Shown here: piece after piece, positions 8,254 to 15,817 of the stretch
How the letters are laid out: each line of letters begins with the position of its first letter
Position numbering within the stretch: the first letter of the stretch is position 1
Source: Bacillota bacterium
GTDB taxonomy: Bacteria; Bacillota; Clostridia; Christensenellales; Pumilibacteraceae
DNA: 33,705 nt
NCBI GenBank assembly: GCA_009781235.1
Contig: WQYM01000007.1
Span: 1-33,705 of the forward strand
Direction: 5' to 3'
Program-made: the position numbers and the translations under genes
The notes under the pieces: generated by a model
Told to the model about the DNA's origin: nothing
What the model saw: only the letters and a program-made list of their open reading frames with translations
Databases searched by the model: none

Positions 8254-9840
8254 ATGGCGCATTTAAAACGTTCCGCAGGGATACTCCTACCTATATTTTC
8301 TCTCCCCTCCCACCAAGGAATCGGGACTTTCGGAGAGGAGGCTTATAAGTTTGTCGACTTTTTGCGCGATGCCGGCCAAAGCTATTGGCAGGTTTTGCCG
8401 CTTACCCCGACAAGCTACGGGGACAGCCCGTATTCGGGTCCGTCGGCGTTTGCGGGCAACCCGTATTTTATTGATGTTGTGAATTGTGGATTGCAGATGA
8501 ATAGGGGTCAGAGGCCAGAGGTCATGGGTCAATTATTGGATGATGAATCACCCGTAGGGGCGGATGGCAATCCGCCCGCAGTCCATGCGTTTTCCTTGCA
8601 TTCGGGCGGATTACCATCCGCCCCTACGGAAAATATAGACTATGGCCTATTATATCGTGCCCGTCATACCGCCCTCAATGCAACGTTCGCGCATTTTTCC
8701 GGAGGGAAGGAGTTTGAAGCTTTCAAGGCGGAAAACGCGGAATGGCTGGTCGATTACTGCTTGTTCGCCGCGTTAAAGGATGAAAATCCCGAACGGGTTT
8801 GGCAGGCTTGGGACGAGCCGATTAAGCGCCGCGACCCGGCAATGCTTGCTTCCTTGCGAAAAGTTTTCGCGCGGGAAATCGAATACCATGCGTTTGTGCA
8901 GTTTGAGTTTCAGCGCCAATGGGACGCATTAAAAGCGTACGCAAACAATAACGGCGTCCGCATCATCGGCGACATCCCGATTTACGTTGCCGCAGACAGC
9001 GCGGACGTTTGGGCAAATCCCGAATTGTTTGAGCTCGATGCCAATTACATGCCGACGCGCGTCGCGGGCTGTCCCCCCGATGAATTTTGCGCGGACGGAC
9101 AGGTTTGGGGCAACCCGCTATATCAATGGGACGCGCACAAAAAAACGGGTTATAAATGGTGGATTTCGCGTATGGCGCGCAGTTTAAAATTGTTCGACGT
9201 CGTGCGCATCGACCATTTCCGCGGATTCGAAAGCTTTTTTGCCATCCCGGCCCACGCGAAAACTGCGAAAAACGGCGTTTGGGAAAAAGGACCGGGTAAA
9301 GCGTTTATTAAAGTCATCAACGAGTGGTTCAACTCTCCGCCCGTTATCGCAGAAAACCTCGGGTTTTTGACGCCCGCCGTCGAGGAGCTGCTAAAGTTTT
9401 CGGGCTTCCCCGGGATGCGTGTGCTGCAATTCGGGTTTTCAAAACCCGACGGCTCCTCCGAGCACCTGCCGCACAATTATGAGCGGCACCTTGTCGCCTA
9501 TACGGGCACGCACGACAACGACACCTCGCCGGGCTATTTTAAAGCCGCCCCGGCAGCGGAACGGCAAACGGCAAAAGCATATTTAGGGATAGCGGGCGGA
9601 AAGGATACGGGCATCGCCTTTGCGCGCGCCGTGCTAAACAGCGGGTCAGATTTGGCGATAATCCCCATGCAGGATTATTTGAATTTAGGTTCAAAAGCGC
9701 GTCTGAACATTCCCTCGACGCTGGGCGGGAATAATTGGCGCTGGAGAGTGAATGGAGACGACTTGTCGGATGAACTGGCTAAAAAAATACGCAAGGTGAC
9801 GGCGTTGGCCGGGAGAGCCCCGACGCACCGGTCAACGTAG
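8254..9840 (+). CDS. malQ: 4-alpha-glucanotransferase (amylomaltase, GH77)
   Basis: A 528-residue disproportionating enzyme that moves alpha-1,4-glucan segments between malto-oligosaccharides or glycogen. Family motifs are ILLPIFSLPSHQGIGTFG at the start, LTPTSYGDSPYSGPSAFAGN, DVVRIDHFRGF with the nucleophile Asp, VIAENLG with the acid/base Glu, and GTHDNDT. The tracked start at 8137 is too early; MAHLKRSAGIL begins at 8254. Residues about 84-126 are not family sequence: they are encoded by a heptamer run and a 27-bp-arm inverted repeat lying in frame, and explain why it exceeds the usual length of about 500. The TAG stop also lies in a GTAGGGCGG repeat. The promoter suggests a leaderless mRNA. 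Confidence 0.93.
   Translation: MAHLKRSAGILLPIFSLPSHQGIGTFGEEAYKFVDFLRDAGQSYWQVLPLTPTSYGDSPYSGPSAFAGNPYFIDVVNCGLQMNRGQRPEVMGQLLDDESPVGADGNPPAVHAFSLHSGGLPSAPTENIDYGLLYRARHTALNATFAHFSGGKEFEAFKAENAEWLVDYCLFAALKDENPERVWQAWDEPIKRRDPAMLASLRKVFAREIEYHAFVQFEFQRQWDALKAYANNNGVRIIGDIPIYVAADSADVWANPELFELDANYMPTRVAGCPPDEFCADGQVWGNPLYQWDAHKKTGYKWWISRMARSLKLFDVVRIDHFRGFESFFAIPAHAKTAKNGVWEKGPGKAFIKVINEWFNSPPVIAENLGFLTPAVEELLKFSGFPGMRVLQFGFSKPDGSSEHLPHNYERHLVAYTGTHDNDTSPGYFKAAPAAERQTAKAYLGIAGGKDTGIAFARAVLNSGSDLAIIPMQDYLNLGSKARLNIPSTLGGNNWRWRVNGDDLSDELAKKIRKVTALAGRAPTHRST
8504..8629. repeat. Repeat insertion inside malQ
   Basis: A heptamer run (GGGTCAG-AGGCCAG-AGGTCAT-GGGTCAA, about 8507-8534) is followed by an inverted repeat of two 27-bp arms (8552-8578 and 8603-8629, CCGTAGGGGCGGATGGCAAT and its complement) with one mismatch. 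The whole stretch is open in the malQ frame. Confidence 0.85.
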
Positions 9841-9990
9841 GGCGGGGGCTTTCGGGACGGATGTCAAAAACACAACGACCAACGTAGGGCGGGGGTTCAA
9901 TGTTGTCAGGTTAGGCGCACGTTTATCGTAGGGCGGGGACTTGCCCCCGCCGAAAACGCAAATATTGACGGCACGGCGGGGGTTAGCTCC
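9833..9990. repeat. Cluster of GTAGGGCGG-family repeats after malQ
   Basis: Three copies of GTAGGGCGGGG occur (about 9837, 9884 and 9929), and the third forms a compact hairpin GGCGGGGAC / CCCCCGCC. A degenerate copy (CGGCGGGGGTTAGCTCC) follows. The segments fill the convergent gap between malQ and the Ig-like protein gene, and the first one provides the malQ stop codon. Confidence 0.75.
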
Positions 9991-10018
9991 AATGTTGACT
10001 AATAACAAATCCTCTCAT

Positions 10019-10942
10019 CTAAAAGTCGTAAACGTTTACGCTTGTCACCGTCGCTTTGACGGGCAAGCCCGTCGCAATCGCAATCATCCGGTTCGTCTCG
10101 ACAAATTGCCAGCTTTCATCGGGCGCTAAATTTTTATGATTAAAAGGAATCGTCGAAAGCGCGGTTCCGTTTTCGTCAAATAAGGTGACGGAAATAAAAA
10201 TCGACTTCATCTCTTTTTTAAACGTGTTTTTTACGGTACCGGCGATGCTAAAATACCGGTAATTCCCTTGCGTGCGCGTAAGCGTCAGCACCGGTTCCTC
10301 CGTTATTACCAAATCCTTTGCCATGGGTTTATCCTGCGGAACCGTAATCTCACAGGCTGCCCTAACGGCTGAATTGACCGAGGATGTCGCGGTAATCGTC
10401 GCCGTGCCGGTTTTCTTTGCCGTTACCACGCCGCTTGCATCGACCGAAGCCACAAAGATATCCGAGGAAGACCACTTTACCTTCCGGTTATTATCGGTAT
10501 CCGGGCTTACGGTAACCGTCGCACTCAAAACCGCAATGTCGCCCACTTCCAACGTCACATCGGTGCGGTTCAGCGCGACGCTATCTACCGCCGCCTTGCC
10601 CGAGGACGAGCCCCCGAACGGGTTATCCGTATAGTCGCCTAAGTCGTCAAAAAGGGACGACATGCCGTTCATCACCCAAACAATCGGCAAAACGACCGAA
10701 AGCACGATCACCGCAAACGCGACGCACGAAACAATAATCGTCGCCTTTTTATGATTTTTAAAAAAATCGGAGATATGTAGGTTGAAAAAAGAAAATGAAT
10801 TCTGTTGCGGAGGAGGAGGCGCGGGAGAAGGGGGTGGCGGAGGAGGCGCCGTCACCTTTTCTTCGGGCAATACCCCGCCGCAAAATTCGCATGTCCTGGC
10901 GCCCTCTTTAATCGAGGCGCCGCAATTGGTACATTTAATCAT
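10019..10942 (-). CDS. Zinc-ribbon, Ig-like (BIG2-type) membrane protein
   Basis: A 307-residue protein with recognisable modules. An N-terminal zinc ribbon (CTNCGASIKEGARTCEFCGG, residues 4-23) is followed by a Pro-rich linker, one membrane helix (about 68-90, ATIIVSCVAFAVIVLSVVLP), a BIG2-like immunoglobulin fold (about 117-203, with LEVGDIAVLSATVTV, WSSSDIFVASVDASGVVTAK and GTATITATS) and a C-terminal FxLYD-like domain (GTVKNTFKKEMKSIFISVTL, LAPDESWQF). The ribbon should be cytoplasmic and the Ig-like part outside. AGGAG lies 6 nt upstream of the ATG. It follows the glycosyltransferase on the same strand across element C2. The exact role is unknown. Confidence 0.85.
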   Translation of the reverse strand: MIKCTNCGASIKEGARTCEFCGGVLPEEKVTAPPPPPPSPAPPPPQQNSFSFFNLHISDFFKNHKKATIIVSCVAFAVIVLSVVLPIVWVMNGMSSLFDDLGDYTDNPFGGSSSGKAAVDSVALNRTDVTLEVGDIAVLSATVTVSPDTDNNRKVKWSSSDIFVASVDASGVVTAKKTGTATITATSSVNSAVRAACEITVPQDKPMAKDLVITEEPVLTLTRTQGNYRYFSIAGTVKNTFKKEMKSIFISVTLFDENGTALSTIPFNHKNLAPDESWQFVETNRMIAIATGLPVKATVTSVNVYDF

Positions 10943-10959
10943 GAAAAACTCCTGTTTTT

Positions 10960-11071
10960 AGTGATAAGTGATGAGTGGTAAGAGATAAGTCCCGGACTGA
11001 TTATGTTGTGGGAATCATTTTTTGGTCTTCTAAAATTTCATCCATAACTTATCACTCATCACTTATCACTA
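10960..11071. repeat. Paired heptamer element C2 (AGTGATA units)
   Basis: The left arm (10960-10990) is AGTGATA-like units; the right arm (11046-11071) is the inverted set AACTTATCACTCATCACTTA. The loop of about 55 bp ends in TCCATAAC, as in C1. The right arm runs into the 3' end of the glycosyltransferase and encodes its last residues (SDK) and stop. Confidence 0.85.
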
Positions 11072-12231
11072 ACCAATATCTCCCACAGCTTATCCGCCAA
11101 AATATCCGGGCCGTCGCAGCGGCGCTCGGACGCGCAAGCCGCTACATAGGGTGCCATAAGCTCCGGGCTTTGCGCCCAACGCTCGGCCAATTGTACGGCT
11201 TTTTTTACGTTGGTGATTTTAATCGCGCTTTTTACAAAGTCGGTGTAGTGCGCGCCGATCCATTTTTCAATCGGCGTCGCGGTAAACGTGATGATGGCGG
11301 GCGCGCCAAAGTACGCGGGCTCAGCCAAATTCGACGCCCCTGCCTTGCCGATAAACAGGTCGCACGCGGCGGACAGGGTAAGCATTTTGTCGGTAAACCC
11401 GTAGGGCTTAAAGGTGATGTTGCCGGGCGGTGTGAGTTTTTGAAACTCCTCGTACAGCTTTTCGTTTTTGCCGCACACGGCGATAACGTTTAGCGGCAAT
11501 TTTGACTTTAGCAGTTGCCGGACGGTTTCGCCCAGTCGCCCCGCTCCGTACGCGCCGTCTGCCAACAAAATCGTGAATTTGTCCTCGGGAACGTCGATCT
11601 CGCGGCGGTAAAAAGCCCGGCTTTCGGTGTAGGAGGCGACGGCTTTGCGGATTAAAAACGGTACCTGTACTACGCTGGTATTTTTAAAGCCGCGCTTTTT
11701 TTCGGCGGCCACTTTGCCGGCGGCGGACGAGAGCGCGAATACGTCGGCGCGGCGGTCCCACTGCTGGCCAATAATAGGGTCTGGACAGTATACAACGATT
11801 TTGGAGTCGATGAGCCCCCGCTTTTTGGCGGCGCACGCATAATACAGCGTCGCAAAATGCGTGTTAAAGATAAGGTCGGCGTTTAATTCCTGCATAAGTG
11901 CCAGCGAGGGCTTAAAACCGCGCTTCCACCATGTTCCGTACAAAAACTTTAGGCTGATTTTTTGCCCCACAAGGCGCATCATCGAAAACTGGAACAGCCC
12001 GAAAATCTTGTATTTGTTGTGGTTTTTTACCTCTTTGATTAACGTGTCCTCGACATATTTTAAGTCGGGATCCTGTTTGTCCTGAAAAAATTTGGTGCGG
12101 ACAATCTCGCAACGGTCGCCGTACTTTTCCTCAAACGCGTCGCAAACGGCGGTCATAGGCATAATATGCCCAAGTCCCGCCTCCACAAAAGGAAACACCA
12201 CACGGTATTTTTTTGTTCGCTCTCCTTCCAC
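11059..12231 (-). CDS. Glycosyltransferase of the MurG/UgtP (GT28-like) type, probably diacylglycerol glucosyltransferase
   Basis: A 390-residue protein. The N-terminal fold starts KYRVVFPFVEAGLGHIMP, the acceptor-side glycine loop of this superfamily. The C-terminal half has ILLADGAYGAGRLGE, PYGFTDKMLTLSAACDLFIGKAGASNLAEPAYFG and FTATPIEKWIGAHY, the nucleotide-sugar-binding block with the GKAGxxxxxE signature. The closest known functions are MGDG synthase and UgtP, which put glucose or galactose on diacylglycerol at the membrane face; substrate here is not determined. The start is GTG at 12231, placed 6 nt after a TACAAT box, so the mRNA should be leaderless. The stop codon lies in repeat C2. 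Confidence 0.85.
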   Translation of the reverse strand: MEGERTKKYRVVFPFVEAGLGHIMPMTAVCDAFEEKYGDRCEIVRTKFFQDKQDPDLKYVEDTLIKEVKNHNKYKIFGLFQFSMMRLVGQKISLKFLYGTWWKRGFKPSLALMQELNADLIFNTHFATLYYACAAKKRGLIDSKIVVYCPDPIIGQQWDRRADVFALSSAAGKVAAEKKRGFKNTSVVQVPFLIRKAVASYTESRAFYRREIDVPEDKFTILLADGAYGAGRLGETVRQLLKSKLPLNVIAVCGKNEKLYEEFQKLTPPGNITFKPYGFTDKMLTLSAACDLFIGKAGASNLAEPAYFGAPAIITFTATPIEKWIGAHYTDFVKSAIKITNVKKAVQLAERWAQSPELMAPYVAACASERRCDGPDILADKLWEILVSDK

Positions 12232-12237
12232 CCCTAT

Positions 12238-12266
12238 ATTGTACTACAGCCATTAAAAATTGTCAA
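12238..12266 (-). promoter_or_regulatory. Promoter of the glycosyltransferase, leaderless type
   Basis: On the minus strand TTGACA (12261-12266), 17 bp, TACAAT (12238-12243), then 6 nt to the GTG start. The only AGGAG-like bases lie inside the reading frame after the start. Confidence 0.75.
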
Positions 12267-12288
12267 CCCCGCATGAATTAAAATTTGG

Positions 12289-13545
12289 TTAGAATTTTTG
12301 GTTCAAAAACGCCAAAAACCGTTCCCAATCATAAAGCTTAACCGCATGGCGCCCGCTCCGCAGGTGGTAGCCAACTTGTCGGGGGGACGGACTCATCGAC
12401 AAGCCGGTACTTGTTCTTGCATTATTTGCGGGCGACGCAGTTACATTTGCTTCCAACTTATCGATGAGTCCGTCCCCCCGACAAGTTTCATATAATGCAT
12501 AGGCCTCACCGCATAATTGCACCGACAATAATTCCGCGTCCGGATCCGCCCAGCGGTCTTTTGAAGCACTTGCGATATAGAGCGGGCGCGGGGCGATGAG
12601 TGATAAAAGCTGATGCTGGTCGACGGGCAAATCGTTTTCGCGCCCGGAAAATTCGGCGTAGCGCGGGCAAAACCAATACGGGAAGCGTTTTGTGATGTCG
12701 GCGATTCGCTCCCCCGCCTTGCCTCGCGCGAGGGCGGCGCCGGAACAGCCGGAATTGTTGGAAATTACCGCGCCGACCCGTGTGTCCTGCGCACCGCACC
12801 ACAATGCGGTTTTCCCGGCGCGCGAATGCCCGCACACCGCGATACGTGCGGGGTCAACGTCGCCGCGCGTCAACAGGTAATCGATGAAGCGGCTTACGCA
12901 GAAGGCCCATGCGCCGATCGCGCCCCATCGGGAATTAGGAGTGAGGAATGAGGAATGAGGAATTGCGGATTTATTTTTTTCAGATTGCTTGCCGCTCCCC
13001 ATTGACCGCCGGCTATTATCTATCCTACATTCCTCATTCCTCATTTCTAATTCCTCACTCTTCCCATCGTACAATCCAAGCAGCCCCCTCCTACCCGGCT
13101 TATCGGGACACGCCTCGTCTACGCGGGCACGGATTGCGATAAAGCCCGCGTTTGTAATGACATCCGGCGGGCAGTACTCATAAACGGCTTTCCGGCTCCT
13201 AAAAAAGCGGCTCGAAAACGGGTCAATCATGATGATGACGGGCAACTTAGAGGATAGAGAATAGAGGATAGGGGATAGGGGTTTAGGCCGGTAAATGTCG
13301 GAGCGGAAGGCACACGCTTTGCCGCCTAGCTTCATGGTCAAGGTTAAAACCGAATGTTCGATATCCGGATAGCGGCTTTTGCCCGGCGTTAATTCGTGCG
13401 AAACTTCGGGAAGCTGCGAGGGCGTCCGTCCGTAAACGTAATCGGAAAATAAGCCCAAGAGCTCCGGGCGGCGAAAATTTTCCCACTCCGAAACGGTTGC
13501 GGGCTTGTCGGGCAAAAATATAGGCGGCAAGTTATTTTCCGGCAT
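12289..13545 (-). CDS. Alpha/beta-hydrolase, CE15-like (glucuronoyl or acetyl-xylan esterase type), with repeat-derived insertions
   Basis: A 418-residue protein. The core has GDVDPARIAVCGHSRAGK with the nucleophile Ser, SNNSGCSGAALAR, LPVDQHQLLSLIAPRPLYIA, and near the end VGYHLRSGRHAVKLYDWERF with the likely catalytic His. This matches CE15-like esterases that cleave ester links in plant-polysaccharide side chains; no signal peptide is visible, so it is probably cytoplasmic. The start is ATG 13545 after GGGAG; the tracked TTG is too early. Three in-frame segments are repeat-encoded: about residues 88-99 (PLSPILYSLSSK), 162-205 and 354-391. Whether the enzyme still folds is open. Confidence 0.82.
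   Translation of the reverse strand: MPENNLPPIFLPDKPATVSEWENFRRPELLGLFSDYVYGRTPSQLPEVSHELTPGKSRYPDIEHSVLTLTMKLGGKACAFRSDIYRPKPLSPILYSLSSKLPVIIMIDPFSSRFFRSRKAVYEYCPPDVITNAGFIAIRARVDEACPDKPGRRGLLGLYDGKSEELEMRNEECRIDNSRRSMGSGKQSEKNKSAIPHSSFLTPNSRWGAIGAWAFCVSRFIDYLLTRGDVDPARIAVCGHSRAGKTALWCGAQDTRVGAVISNNSGCSGAALARGKAGERIADITKRFPYWFCPRYAEFSGRENDLPVDQHQLLSLIAPRPLYIASASKDRWADPDAELLSVQLCGEAYALYETCRGDGLIDKLEANVTASPANNARTSTGLSMSPSPRQVGYHLRSGRHAVKLYDWERFLAFLNQKF
12374..12486. repeat. 30-bp inverted repeat inside the esterase gene
   Basis: Arms 12374-12403 (ACTTGTCGGGGGGACGGACT, then CATCGACAAG) and 12457-12486 are complementary with one mismatch across 53 bp. The sequence is open in the esterase frame and sits just before the catalytic-His region. 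Confidence 0.85.
12931..13060. repeat. Paired heptamer element E1 (GAATGAG units) inside the esterase gene
   Basis: Left arm 12931-12964 (GAATTAG-GAGTGAG-GAATGAG units) and right arm 13029-13060, its inverted counterpart, surround a loop of about 64 bp starting TTGCGGATTTATTTTTTT. The same TTGCGGAT edge is seen in element D. It is open in the coding frame and adds about 44 residues. Confidence 0.85.
13249..13283. repeat. Solo heptamer array (AGAGGAT units) inside the esterase gene
   Basis: Five 7-bp units (AGAGGAT-AGAGAAT-AGAGGAT-AGGGGAT-AGGGGTT) encode PLSPILYSLSSK on the minus strand between the family segments SDIYRPK and LPVIIMIDPF. Confidence 0.8.
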
Positions 13546-13610
13546 TGTCTTCTCCCAATGCGTGTCCCGTGACCCGGTCACCGTGCACGGGGTATTATTC
13601 GCTTTTGACA

Positions 13611-13964
13611 CTAAGCGCTCATCCAAAAAGGCCAAAAATAGGCGATGAGTACCACAAGCGTAGCGCCCGCGACAAAAATTGCCGCCATTTCTAAAGCTAC
13701 CGCAATGTACGCGCCTTTATTATCTCCCTCCGCAATCCGCCCGGCATAAACGGGAAGCACCCCGAACACCGCGATCATTTCGGTTACAAACATGCCGAGA
13801 AAAAGAAAAAAACACCAAGCATTATACACACCGAGGTAACCGACAAACCACGCTTGTACGGCGATGAAAAGCATGATGGCCGCGCCCGCCGCAATCGTAA
13901 AAAGCTCGGATACAAATACGACGTATTCTAATTTCGTTTTTTTAGTTGTATTTGTTTTTTTCAA
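13611..13964 (-). CDS. Small membrane protein, three predicted helices
   Basis: A 117-residue hydrophobic protein with a Lys/Thr-rich N-terminus and helices at about 14-36, 47-70 and 87-110 (for example FVAGATLVVLIAYFWPFW). No family was recognised; the pattern suits a small DUF-type membrane protein. The start is TTG, supported by GAGG 7 nt upstream. It ends 65 bp before the esterase start, a gap holding a heptamer-like CCGTGAC/CCGGTCA run, so the two may share a transcript. Confidence 0.65.
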   Translation of the reverse strand: MKKTNTTKKTKLEYVVFVSELFTIAAGAAIMLFIAVQAWFVGYLGVYNAWCFFLFLGMFVTEMIAVFGVLPVYAGRIAEGDNKGAYIAVALEMAAIFVAGATLVVLIAYFWPFWMSA

Positions 13965-13998
13965 GCGGAAGCCTCGCTCTGTCCAAAGTCAAAATGAT

Positions 13999-14193
13999 TA
14001 AGCAAATCGTTGCTTAAACGGGTCGATGAGGGCATCGACCCCTACTGGATGGAGTTCTCTGTTAGGATGTGTCCGTTCCGGCGGGTCGCAAAGGACTGCG
14101 ACCCCTACGGGAATGAGCGTAACCACTAATTACTAACTCCCAAAAAATCCGACATTCCTCACTCCTAATTCCTAATTCCTAATTCCTAATTCT
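13999..14193. repeat. Repeat-filled gap between the membrane protein and the exonuclease-like gene
   Basis: In order: a small hairpin TTAAGCAA / TTGCTTAA (13999-14018), two GTAGGGGTCG-family hairpins (about 14020-14045 and 14079-14112), and a run of 7-bp units (14154-14193, ATTCCTC-ACTCCTA-ATTCCTA), the same unit family as element E1. The heptamer run begins right after the stop of the minus-strand exonuclease gene. No gene is seen. Confidence 0.75.
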
Positions 14194-14200
14194 CTGTCCC

Positions 14201-15754
14201 CTACCCCGCTTTTTCAAAAATCCTCAAAAACAGCCGCGCCGTCGCCAAAGCGTCGTCTAAGGCGCGGTGGGCGTTGGTTAGTTCTATTTTAAGTTGCTCT
14301 GTTAAAAACCCGAGGTTATAGTGCGGCAGGCCGGGGAAAGTTTTGCGCGCAAGCGTCACCGTGTCGTGCTTTGGGTGGTCAAAGAAGATGCCGAGCGACT
14401 TGCCCTTGTCCGCGATAAAACCGAGGTCGAACGGGATGTTGTGCGCCACGAGCTCCGCACCGTCGACAAATTTATAAAAATCCGGCAGCACCTGCTCTAT
14501 TTTAGGCTTTCCCTCAACATCCGCGTCTTTGATGCCGTTAATTTTGGATGCGGCCTCGGGGATCGGGGTTTCGGGGTCGATGAGCGAAGAAAAAGTCTCC
14601 GTGATGCGCCCGTTGACGATTTTGACCGCGCCGATTTCGATGATGCAGTCATTTTGCGCGCTTAAGCCGGTCGTCTCTAAATCAAACACCACCAGCGTTT
14701 TGCCCAAAAGCGCGGCAGGGACGCCTATGCTTGCGGCTGCGCCGTCGAACAGCGAGCCTTGAGAAAAAACCTCATAGGGCTTAGGGAATACCGCTTGGTA
14801 ACGGGGGCTGACGCTTCTTATCAGGCGGTTTGGCACCAAATCATCGGGCAGCGTGCAATACGATATATCTTTTATCACCATCATGAGCTTCCCGGCGTTT
14901 TTTTTGTCCGGCTCTAAAGAGCCGCGCACCGCCACTTGCTTACCCTGCTTTAAAAGCCCGATTTTGTTTGCGGTGTACTTGTTAGGAAAATATATCCCCT
15001 CGATAGTTCCGGTAAAATCGGCCAAACTTAACTTATAAAAATTCTTTTCGCTTCCGTCTTTTGCGCGGTAAGCGAACTGCGAAAATTCCGTTAACGTGCC
15101 GCAAACGGTCAGTGATTCGCGCGGGTTTTTGGCGTCCTCTATGTACGCGGCACGCTCGTAAATCGGCGCGCCGATGAGAGCGTCCACGTTTTGAGGCACG
15201 ATAAACCTTCCGCCCGGTTTTTCCGGCGCTAAGGCGGGTCCTTCCGGGTCCGCCTCCGGTTCCGGCGCTCTCACACCCGCATCGCCTTTTTTGACAAACG
15301 AAAACGCTACGGGCTCACAATAACTGCGCCCCAAAAATTTTTGAACCTCCGCCGCCGTGCCCGCGCCCTCGCAATATTCAAAAATGACCGGGTCTACTGA
15401 TATGCGCGCAAACGCGCCGCCCGAATTTACCCCCGCCTCTATGGATTCCGCCGTTACGGTCGTCGCCAGCGGCGGGATTTTTTTAAAAAACTCTACCATC
15501 CGCGCGGTAAAATCTTCCGCGTCAAAATGGCTTTTTACGAGTTTTACCATTACATTTGCCGGACTGTTTAACACTTTTTGCGCGGCCGACGCAATCGCCC
15601 CGCGATCTTCCTCCGAAACGGAGGAATAAGATTCCGGGTACAATAAAACCAACTCGATTTGCCTTTTGCGCACCGAGATATTAACTTCCCTCAGCTTAAT
15701 ATAGCTGAATCGGTCATTAGTTTCGGAATTGAATTTCTCAAGAAAGGTTTTCAA
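14201..15754 (-). CDS. PolC-like protein: N-terminal and OB domains plus DEDDh 3'-5' exonuclease, no polymerase
   Basis: A 517-residue protein. Residues about 1-160 resemble the N-terminal domain of PolC, about 195-310 form an OB-fold (VCGTLTEFSQFAYRAKDGS to MMVIKDISYC), and 345-517 are a DnaQ-type exonuclease with all three motifs: VVFDLETTGL, VAHNIPFDLGF and HRALDDALAT. A full PolC is about 1,400 residues and continues with PHP and polymerase domains, which are absent. It is probably a stand-alone exonuclease in repair or primer processing. The start is TTG with a weak AAGG upstream. It lies 90 bp downstream of the ROK kinase on the same strand. Confidence 0.82.
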   Translation of the reverse strand: MKTFLEKFNSETNDRFSYIKLREVNISVRKRQIELVLLYPESYSSVSEEDRGAIASAAQKVLNSPANVMVKLVKSHFDAEDFTARMVEFFKKIPPLATTVTAESIEAGVNSGGAFARISVDPVIFEYCEGAGTAAEVQKFLGRSYCEPVAFSFVKKGDAGVRAPEPEADPEGPALAPEKPGGRFIVPQNVDALIGAPIYERAAYIEDAKNPRESLTVCGTLTEFSQFAYRAKDGSEKNFYKLSLADFTGTIEGIYFPNKYTANKIGLLKQGKQVAVRGSLEPDKKNAGKLMMVIKDISYCTLPDDLVPNRLIRSVSPRYQAVFPKPYEVFSQGSLFDGAAASIGVPAALLGKTLVVFDLETTGLSAQNDCIIEIGAVKIVNGRITETFSSLIDPETPIPEAASKINGIKDADVEGKPKIEQVLPDFYKFVDGAELVAHNIPFDLGFIADKGKSLGIFFDHPKHDTVTLARKTFPGLPHYNLGFLTEQLKIELTNAHRALDDALATARLFLRIFEKAG

Positions 15755-15790
15755 TCAATCGCCTTTACGGATTCAAACCCATTTCATCCG

Positions 15791-15817
15791 CATTTGTAAT
15801 TTGTAATTTGTAATTTA
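15791..15817. repeat. Solo heptamer array (TTTGTAA units)
   Basis: Three to four 7-bp units of TTTGTAA lie between the exonuclease-like gene and the palindrome at 15818. No inverted partner is seen. Confidence 0.7.

Noticed and set aside
12289-13635. Esterase as a pseudogene because of three insertions
   Set aside because: All insertions keep the frame, and the nucleophile, oxyanion-region and catalytic-His motifs are intact.
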